Below are positions 55,646 to 64,000 of a DNA stretch of 64,000 bases, in pieces. This stretch comes from Diplolepis rosae. Taxonomy: Eukaryota; Arthropoda; Insecta; Hymenoptera; Diplolepididae. The notes below the pieces were generated by a model. The model was not told the DNA's origin. It searched no databases and saw only the letters and a list, made by a program, of their open reading frames with translations. Each line of letters opens with the position of its first letter. Within the stretch, counting starts at the first letter, position 1. The translations under genes were made by a program, and so were the position numbers. Location: assembly GCA_030998225.1 (NCBI GenBank), contig JAPYXD010000704.1, positions 11,408,001 to 11,472,000 of the forward strand, in the 5' to 3' direction.

Positions 55646-56966
55646 CTAACTCAATATTTATTTTTTATTTTATTCCCATAATATTTTTATATTTAATAAT
55701 ATACTCGGACATGATTATAATACTGTACTAATGTCATATGGTTTGAGGTTAGGAACTTTGTTCACATTCAAACCACTTACTAGCTTTAGTGATGCGCTGC
55801 TTTGAGCAGTGGCTGTTTCTTTGGCTTACGCAAGGGAAGTTCTCTCATCACGTGAGTGGCGGCCTTTTGCCGGACTTACGCCCTGCATATCAAACGATAA
55901 AGTTTGCGCAAGCGTGAGCGTTATCAGATACAGGCGCTAAGTTTAAAATACCATATTTTATGAATTTATTAAACAGTTTTTAAATTGTGGTATACAATTT
56001 TATTCATTTTTGTACGAAACTCTTTAAATTCATGTATTTGGAATATAATGTATAATTAAATATAGATGTAATATTAATATTATGTAAAATTATGAATCAT
56101 TCAGTTGACACATATTCTTGTTACACGCTCGGAGTTCTCCTACAAACCATGTAAATTTTATCAAAATCCGTTGGGGGATGGAAACCAGACTCTTTAAGGA
56201 TTAATTTAAAGCGTCTAGTTGAGAGAAACTTAATCGTTCGTGTTAGATGTATAATTGTTGTGAACGTTGCCGTATAATTACCAATCTAAATGCATCGGTT
56301 TCTCACGTATTATCCTCGCCAACACCGATTGTCGATACAGTCGATTAATGCAAAGCTGTGTGTCTTTGTATAAAATCCTGCATTCGTGATATATTTACTT
56401 TTCATTTATTTAAATTTATTTATTTTTCGCATCTTATTTACATTTGAAAGAAATACTTATGAGGTTGAGAATTTCACTGCAGCTTCTTTAATTAGTTTCT
56501 AATCCTTAATTACAAGCCAGTTTGCAATACATCGGAAAATATATTTCACCATTTTGTGAGATATTCTAGCAAAAAGGTTGTGATTTCTTATGGATTTGAC
56601 TGTAATTTTCTATAATTTGAAACAGTTTTCGTAGAGTCTTTGCACTTTTGTGTGCAAATTATTAAAGGCAATTACAAATTTGTACAAAAGATAAAGTCAT
56701 AATACATTTACTACATGGATATAATAAAATATATAATTCTCTACTAGAATAGACAATTTTTTACGAATTTGGACCATAGACAAACAGTTATAAAATTGGC
56801 AGTAATCGTAGAATTTTATTTTAAAAAAGGCGCAGATAGATTTTGTCCATTTTGCTATTGCTTACAATTGCTCAATTAGATATCGCTTTTAGATAAAAAA
56901 AAGATATTAATTTCTAAGATCTACATATCATTTTTATAATTCCAAAATAATGGACAAAAAACTTAA
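55646..56966. other. gap, no gene
   Basis: AT-rich, with one less AT-rich stretch at about 55790-55940. No domain recognised. Confidence 0.4.
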
Positions 56967-57677
56967 GGGGCTATACCAGTGTGAGAGCTTAAAATTTAGG
57001 TGATTTTTGGGAATTTTTTAAAAGAAAACTATTAAACTAAATATTTCTGAAAATTAACAGTGTATTTAGCTATATTTGATGAATATTAGATTTAATTTTT
57101 ATTGAAAAATATTGAAAATTAAGCGAGTTATGCGCTGTCTTCAAAAACGCGAAAAAAAAAGTTCCCCCACTGCGGCCACGATTCCGGTCGATTGAGTAAC
57201 TGAAATGGAAAAAAGGCATTAAACTAGAAGGTATTTTCTATACAGTGAACTAGGATTTTTGAAAAATTCCAAAATCGAACAAAATGGCGTCAATATGAAG
57301 AAAACAGTCTATTTTTTGATTAAAAAATGGTCGGTTTTTCATCTGCTAAAATTTCAATTTTCATCCGATTAAAAATATTCTAGTTCACTGTATGGCAAAT
57401 ATAGTCAAGAGTAGTCAGTTAAAATTTCAAGTCAATTGGATAATTAGTCTTCGAGTTAGAATGGCCGCAAATTGGAAAAATCTCATTTTGAGAAAAATGC
57501 GTTTAAAGATTTACCTATCGATTTTACGCTAGCGAGCGGTTCCTCTTTGAAAGACTGCCATTCAAAAAATATTACAGATACGACTTTGAAATTTTCACAA
57601 AATATTCTTAAAAGTGCAAACTGTCGAATAAGCCAAAAAAAATCAATTTTTTGAAAGTGTCACACTGGTATAGCCCC
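56967..57677. mobile_element. Kolobok-like TTAA element
   Basis: Ends GGGGCTATACCAGTGTGA and TCACACTGGTATAGCCCC, flanked by TTAA at 56963-56966 and 57678-57681. The 711-bp interior has GAAAAATGCGTTTAAAG-type words and no transposase. The end sequence and TTAA target fit Kolobok-type MITEs; piggyBac is the alternative. Confidence 0.8.
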
Positions 57678-57681
57678 TTAA

Positions 57682-58639
57682 ATATATCGTCAGTATACAC
57701 AATATTTTTAACCTGATATGATTGCACCCATAATCGTAAAATTATTTTTAGAAAGAACTGATTTATCTATATATGACTTGCCACGAGAAAAGGGACCTAA
57801 TGCGGAAAGAATCGATTTTCTGTTTTTGATACTTATAGAAAAATCGTTTTTCCTCTATCGAATGGTGTTTTTCAAAAAAAATTTTGAAGATTCATTGTTA
57901 TCGAAAAATCATTGTAAAGTTCGGTCGAAACCGGATGTATCACTGATCTCGGCGAGCAGAGAAAAACCTGCCCCTCCACTTACTCACACCTCATGCTTGA
58001 TCGTGTCCATGTGCACACGAAAATCTAGATTTCACAGACGCGGCAGCGTGTTTTTTGTAGTGGTAAGTGGAGGGGGTCATTTTCAGGATCGCCCGATTCT
58101 ACCTGAGGTGCATGATTTCAGCGACCTTTCACTCGACTCTCTTGTAAAATTCGGCTTTATTGAGAACGCGTGAAACGAAACTCTGCGACCATCGTAAACA
58201 GCGCAAGAGTGGGGGGAGCACTCGAAGCAGAATGAGGGGCGGTGACACTCGACGAAACGGCACTCAATTGAACGGTGACTGTATCTAAATAAAACTAAAT
58301 GAGATGGATTTTTCAAAGGGGAATTAAAGTTAACAGTGGAGCCCGATCACAGTCGGAGGTTTGCCGCGAGGCGACAAAGAGACTCCCTGTATGGGACGCT
58401 TCAGAAGTAGATGGAACACATCTCCAGGATTGAGAAAATGGTGAAAGAGATGGATGTATTATGTAGGACAAAAAAAACATATTTCTGCTAATTAGAGAGA
58501 GTATGTGTTGAACGAATAAGTGCAATTTCGCGTAGATACCGAATTCACGTAGGGCTGGCCCGTACCATTCGAATACTAGCTGAGGAAGAAAGTTGGTAAG
58601 AAGGTAAAACTGGCATCCCCACAACCTGTGATGAGCAGC
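57682..58639. other. GC-richer region before the LINE ORF1 remnant
   Basis: The plus strand is open for 151 codons at 57718-58173, and the minus strand at 58313-58762, but neither resembles a known protein. It may be the 5' leader of the retroelement that follows. Confidence 0.3.
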
Positions 58640-59359
58640 ACTCCGGACTTGCGGGAACGGCCACGTGAGACGACCATTATCCCGCAGGAAACTGCAGTCA
58701 AGAAGTCGGAGGAGAAGAGGCCTAGAGCTCCAATGAAGAAAGAGGACTAAGTGGAGGTTCATACCAAGAACAACCTCTGGGAACTAAAGCCGAAGCCACA
58801 GGCTACTAAACCGGTGAGTGTAAGGCGTGCTCGCCTAGATATTAAAAGACCTAAAGAAGTGGGTCAAACCTGAGCAACTGGGGGTCACTGTCCAGTGGAT
58901 TAGGGAGACTAGCTCTAAGGATCTACTGATGGAGCTCAAGTGTTTCACAGAGTGGCTAAACTCATCATTCTCTGAAGTTGTTTGTGCGAACGGATCTGTC
59001 TGTCGTCTCATCCCTAGGATCAAGCTGGAAGTATCGGACATTGGTTTCAGCATTCAGATCGAGGATGTCGAAGAGGCCGTAAGAGTCTTCTTTGAGCATG
59101 GATCGACGTTGGACATGAAGGTGTCTCTAACCAAGAGATCCTTTAGCAGGACCGCTGGAACGATTCTCTGCTGTTCTTCTTTCAATGTGGAATCAGAGCT
59201 CCCAAACTTGAAACGCCGCTGGCAATGACGAACCGTTGTTATCGCTGCCTAAGCTTCGGTCACATGGCAGTGAAGTGCGAGGGCCCCGACCGTAGCAGAA
59301 ATTGGTGGAAGTGCAGTAACGAGGGACACACAACGGCGACCTGTACAAGGAAGCCTTGA
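58640..59359 (+). pseudogene. non-LTR retrotransposon ORF1 remnant with zinc knuckles
   Basis: Charged, proline-containing frames (KKSEEKRPRAPMKKED) lead, after frameshifts, to 58929-59228 with CFTEWLNSSFSEVV and VEEAVRVFFEHG, the pattern before the knuckles in ORF1 proteins of R1/Jockey/I-type LINEs. Another shift gives 59225-59359: CYRCLSFGHMAVKC is a good CCHC knuckle, while WWKCSNEGHTTATC has lost its first Cys. A stop follows directly, so the usual third knuckle is missing. ORF2 does not follow. Dead. Confidence 0.75.
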
Positions 59360-59934
59360 GAGGCTGCCATTTTTTCTCCCCACAAAAAAACCCTCTGATT
59401 CATTTAGGCCTTGAGAAAACAAAAAGTAATAAATTAATTAGAAACAGTACAATAAAATATCGACTTTGAAGAGGAACAAAATTTGTGTGGTCTTGTGTTA
59501 TATTTTTAACATGGGGTGACTATAAATGTAAAAACTAGTATTTGGAAGAAATGTTTTAAGTGTTAGAAGATTCTTTACATCGAACGACTATTTTCCGGTC
59601 ATAATGGCAATTCCAAAGGAAAATGTTTCATATAAAAGACGATCTCCACGAAGTACTAGAGAAGTTAATAAACGATGACTGAAGAATCACCTACAATCAA
59701 ATTCTAAAACAATATTTGCGCACTGAAAGCTCAGAACACCATAAATATTATAGGAACAATCAGCGATGAACAACCCTTCTCAAAATGTCACATTAAACAG
59801 CATTGTTTCAAATTGACAAGATGTTGCTGTGAATTCAGTTTTGCAACAATCTCTTATTGGCATTGTTTGACTAGGAAAATGGAAATTGATAATTGATTTG
59901 TTTCAAGTTTTGAAATACTGTATCATTATTTTTT
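59360..59934. other. gap, no gene
   Basis: AT-rich; nothing recognised. Confidence 0.4.
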
Positions 59935-60170
59935 TCCGTTTCATCAAAAAATATTATAGGGACAAGTTTTAGAGCTTTTTAGCACCATTATGAATCTATA
60001 TAAACATTATTCATTTCTTTGAAAATGTAATTTTCAATAACTCTAAAAATGTCATAAATTTGAAATTTTTGTCGGATATGTTTGGCTGATAACCTCGACC
60101 TTTCTTTTTGGGCCCTGATAAAGTGTACTAAAGTGCATTTAAATCAGATAGTTTTTTAAAAACTAATTTA
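59935..60170 (+). repeat. old, diverged copy of repeat family R
   Basis: It keeps GGCCCTGATAAAGTGTACTA, a GGCTGATAACC word and a TTTTTGAAAATAA-type block in the order of the young copies, but has many changes and no microsatellite. Confidence 0.55.
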
Positions 60171-60304
60171 CTAATTTAAAAAACTAATTCAAACATTATT
60201 ATCGTTTTTGAATGCAAAAACATTTACTTACAGTTTTAAACGTTCATTGAACGATGACAAAATTTTTTCTTTTAAAATACAATTAGTTATCATGTTTATA
60301 TTTA

Positions 60305-61634
60305 CACTGAGAGAAAAAATAATGTCACTGCAACAAAATAGTTTTGTTAAACAGATTTTGTTGTCAATACTAAAATTTGGTTGGCATTACAAAAAGAATG
60401 GTTAATGTTACCAAAAAATATATTTGGTTCGAACAAATAATTTGATTGAATGCCTTGGTTAAACCACCTAAATAATTTGGTTGTCCCGACAAAATGTATT
60501 ACCACTCATGTGTATTGTTTTGTTTATATCAGTATTTCGTTCGCGTCGCACGCAACCGGCACATCATCCTATCTTTCCTCTTCATAAAATATGTTATGAG
60601 AGTTAAACTAGGGCGTAAGGTGGCGCTAGTATTAATTATGTTCTGCTAGACCACATAATGCATAGAAAAAATACGAAAAAGTGGCAAATTAATCTCTAAA
60701 CAAACCATGTTACAGAGTAAAAATGATTTTAAACTAGTAGTTAAACTGTTTTCATATTATTGTCTTATTTTCCATGTGTTAAATGCTTTGACAGTGCAAA
60801 GTTACTACTAGCGAAACCTGAACTCTGGTGACATATTTCATTTCCTCGATACACAGGTCTGGTCACGCGGCTCTTTTGTTTGATTCGATGTAGCAAACTT
60901 TACCGAGAAACCACATGTCTTCATTTTCGCCGTTCACCGAAATTTAATTTAATCGAATTCGCGACTTCATATTTATTGATGTCTGACTTAAAAGTGCAGC
61001 AACTCTTGGAGGAATGGGGCTTACCAGGCCTGATAAATACCTTCAAAGGTAAATCTAACCCTAATCTAACCCTAATAGTGCATTTAATCAAAAATATTCA
61101 TTTATCATTTTTCACTTTTATTTTGGGATTAAAATCAATATGGCAGAGTCTTGCAAAGTGATTGTTAAAAATCTTACCAGAAAGTGTTCAGAAAATTTTA
61201 ACAATGTAAATAATGATACATGTAGTTGACTTTTTTTCTACTTTTATGATTTGTAGATTCGAATAACCTCGGAAATTCATATTTCTCTTTCCGTGCACAG
61301 AAATATGTTTTATCTGTGCAAAAAATATTGCTAATTTAACAAAATTATGGATTTCCTTCAACAAAACGATTTTGTTCTACTAAAAAAAGTATGATCTCCT
61401 AACAAAATAATTCTTTTCTTGGAACAAAATAATTTTGTTGAATCAACAACAAGTTTTGTCATACTAACAAAACACTTTTGTTATCACTACAAAATTATTT
61501 GGTTGAGTGAAACTAAAAATTCAACAAAAAAATTTGGTTGGTCCAACAAAACATTTTGTCAGCTGTATATCAAACAAATTATTTTGTTGCGACAACCAAA
61601 TTTTTGTTGGCACTACCAAACTGTTTTCTCAGTG
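60305..61634. mobile_element. CAC(N)GAGAAAA-ended element, CAACAAAAT palindrome type
   Basis: TA|CACTGAGAGAAAAAAT at the left, AACTGTTTTCTCAGTG|TA at the right, 1330 bp. Subterminal zones 60330-60510 and 61300-61620 are packed with ACAAAATNNTTTTGTT and ACCAAATNNTTTGGT words, about 20 bp each, in both orientations. The centre (60540-61050) is less AT-rich and contains the possible exon at 60979-61048. Confidence 0.8.
60979..61048 (+). CDS. possible first exon of a SAM-domain protein
   Basis: An ATG at 60979 begins MSDLKVQQLLEEWGL and runs 23 codons through PGLINTFK to a donor AAAG|GTAAAT at 61048, leaving phase 1. The spacing V-x2-LL-x2-W-x-L-x3-I-x2-F is that of the first helices of a SAM domain as found at the N-terminus of some insect proteins. 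No second exon is seen in the element. It may be a captured gene start or the start of the element's own gene. Upstream (60840-60978) is less AT-rich, as a promoter or leader could be. Confidence 0.45.
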
Positions 61635-64000
61635 TAGAGCCTTGCAAATATACAATCTGTTATTGAATATACGCTACTTTTTATTTTGATGAAGAAAAAA
61701 ACAAATATTTAGTTTTAAAAAAAAATCTTTTTATCGTTCAATGAACGTTCAAAACTGTAAGTACATTGCAAAAACTGTATCCGATATTTTTATTCATGAT
61801 ACGGATATCACTTAGATGATCAATATATTATAGTATAACGAACCTATTTGAGGGCATATTGCTTTTTATCCATAATCTATGCATACGAGAACGACACACC
61901 CTCTATGCCCCTTTTTTAACATTTTCATCCCTCTTCACTAAAGGACTCTTTGATAATAATTACTCTTCACTAATTCCAAACTCAGATAGTTTTATTCACG
62001 AAGATCGAGACCGATAAAGTATGCTGTACTGTAAACAAATAGTCGCAATAAATGTCAAATAAAGCTAATTTTACAGTTACTCGTAAAAAATAAACTTTTT
62101 GTTGAAATGCTATCAAGTTTTATGTCTCTGTTAAATTTTTAACACCAGAAGATAGTAAACAAAACTTAGAAATGGGAATTCGTCTGAAATTAGATGAATC
62201 TATATGAGCTTTCCCAGAGTGTGTGAGTAAAAAAGTTCGCTAATTAGTGGGCTTGCATTGTAGTTGCCTACGGAGATTTAAATCATGATTGATGAGAATT
62301 ACCCTTGATTAAGCTAATGTGTTGAAGCTTTGATTTGAGTAGTTTAATTTCAGTAGTTTATTTTCGTAATAATGAGGTAAATATTATTTTCCAAATTTAA
62401 AAATATTAATTAAACATATCTATAAAGTATGAATAATTAAGATCTAAATTCAATTATTCAATTTTCCCAAACCAAATTCATATGTACAAATGTTACAAGT
62501 GAATTCTGCAGGCTCAGCATCTCTCCGATGCGGCTAGTAATATAATTCTCTTTGAAAAGTCGAGAGTGGATGCCATATAGCCCAAGAAAATTCGATTTCT
62601 ATGTCTTCTTACATTTTGTGCCATATCTTTTCTTCAGAATCTTGATCATGTCCCCTGGATGCTTTGCGAATTTTAAATTAATTCTTATCCATCTTATAGA
62701 ACAGACAAATGCGACTGAATGAATAAAAACGATTTTACGAAATGTATGTTCAAAATAGCTAAATATATATGAACAGAAAGAAAATGTATTTCAATTTAAG
62801 TTACTCTCACTTCTGGAATCGCGTACATCGTTTGATAAAATTTTAATGGATTTTTTCTAAAATTTCTAGGAATTTACTATTTGGAAGAGGTCCTAAAATT
62901 TATAAAAGTTAATCATTTCAACATTTTAAAGAAATTTCCCTCAACATTTTTCCAAAAATCTTGGAGAAAATTCAAAATATATTTTGAGAAACACTCTACA
63001 AGGCTATTTGAAGAATTATCCCTAAAAATTGCAGTGAAAATTTAGGAACGTTAGTGGAATTTATCATCCTAACAATTATGTGAAATATTTCCCAAGAAAT
63101 TTTTTACAAAGTACATCTTAGTCTATTGCAGATATTTTTTCACAAAAATTCAGGTATTTTTTTTTAAATATGTTTTATATGTTCATGAATAATAAAATGT
63201 GTCAAACCCAACAGTTTTGTCAGAAAATAATCATAAAAAAGACAGTTTAGAGTAGGCAACTGAAAGAAACTCAATACAATTATATTTTAATCAAAGAAGA
63301 ATGAAAAAGTAAGGCTCCGTGGAAAATGCGTTTTATTAAATTCTCTTTAAAATGAACTTTAAACCTTTTAAATTCCATTAATTGGACTCAAAGTGTTCTT
63401 CAATAGGTATTTGGTTCATCGTATTCCACGTCCGAACTCTCTGTTCCAGAATTATTACAATAAAAATATAGTTCAAACAGATTTAATATTTATACATTTC
63501 ATGCATTACAAACCAAAGGATTTATGTTTGAAATTAATTAAAAATTGAATATGTATTAATTGGTAATTCAGAATATATATTAAAGTTCATACTTTATATT
63601 AAATTTATGAAAGCAATTTAAAAACATAAATTTCACATGTAATCAATACTTCTAAATAACTGTGAGTAATAAATGAGAGGAAGGCTACCAAAATTGATAA
63701 ATCAATTTACACATCTACTTAATCGAGAATCATAAGGACCTATTTGAATTGACAACCCTTATCGAAATGATTTATGAAGGACATCATGACACCAATAGCC
63801 CAATCGTTAAATTAATTTAAAACATTTAAATTTCTTATTAGATTATTTATTTTAATATTATCATAATATATAATTTAATTATATATGTTTTGATTACAAA
63901 TCATTCTAATTTATCCTCAATTATGATATCATTTTAATAACAATATTAGTCAAAGATTGATAATGTCGTTCGCGTGTTTGAAATACTCTTAATATCTAAC
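61635..64000. other. 2.4 kb without a gene
   Basis: AT-rich throughout. I see no exon, TIR pair or tandem array that I can support. Confidence 0.45.

Noticed and set aside
61050..61072. CTAACC-like repeats resembling telomere or interstitial telomeric sequence
   Set aside because: Only two 12-bp units of TCTAACCCTAA, not the TTAGG pentamer run typical of insects.

Overview
This window is AT-rich, repeat-dense nuclear DNA from an insect. Two exons on the minus strand encode an insect-type 5-HT2 serotonin receptor (TM3-TM4 at 13562-13786, TM5-loop 3 at 3518-3824). They join in phase 1 across a 9.7 kb intron. No TM1-TM2 exon is seen upstream and no TM6-TM7 exon downstream, so much of the window is probably intron of one very large receptor gene. 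The abundant mariner elements fit an insect; I cannot name the order from sequence alone.

Almost everything else is transposable-element DNA of several ages, often nested. Region by region: 0.2-4.2 kb holds foldback elements and a 1.8 kb element with 306-bp inverted arms. 4.2-6.6 kb has two dead mariners. 7.6-8.0 kb is a 30/31-bp minisatellite. 9.6-10.7 kb is a decayed LINE (RT end plus RNase H) on the minus strand. 14.2-15.3 kb is a deleted pogo element that keeps a psq HTH. 15.5-17.7 kb is a mariner with two elements inserted in it. 18.4-24.6 kb carries small TIR elements and the first full copy of a family I call R (GC-rich palindromes, internal repeats of about 150 bp, CAGA microsatellite). 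26.6-27.3 kb is a 106-bp tandem array. 28.5-29.7 kb carries a TTAA-flanked element with a possible small spliced ORF, followed by a broken THAP domain. 31.8-43.1 kb is a nest of R copies, foldback elements and a minisatellite-bearing element, including a multi-layer palindrome. 44-46.8 kb has a mariner fragment and a nearly intact DD41D Tc1/mariner element. 47.4-49.4 kb is a head-to-head pair of an unfamiliar element coding a conserved HGKGACDG-type domain. 49.5-57.7 kb has more MITEs and mariners, a possible solo LTR and a hAT MITE with 8-bp target duplication. 58.6-59.4 kb is a LINE ORF1 remnant with zinc knuckles. 60.3-61.6 kb is a TIR element enclosing a possible SAM-domain first exon.

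The most unusual signal is a set of elements with TA|CAC(N)GAGAAAA-like ends (18.4, 28.1, 36.9-38.3, 48.2, 49.6-50.5, 60.3-61.6 kb). Their interiors consist of different iterated short palindromes. No intact transposase, rRNA, complete tRNA, CRISPR array or viral gene was recognised.
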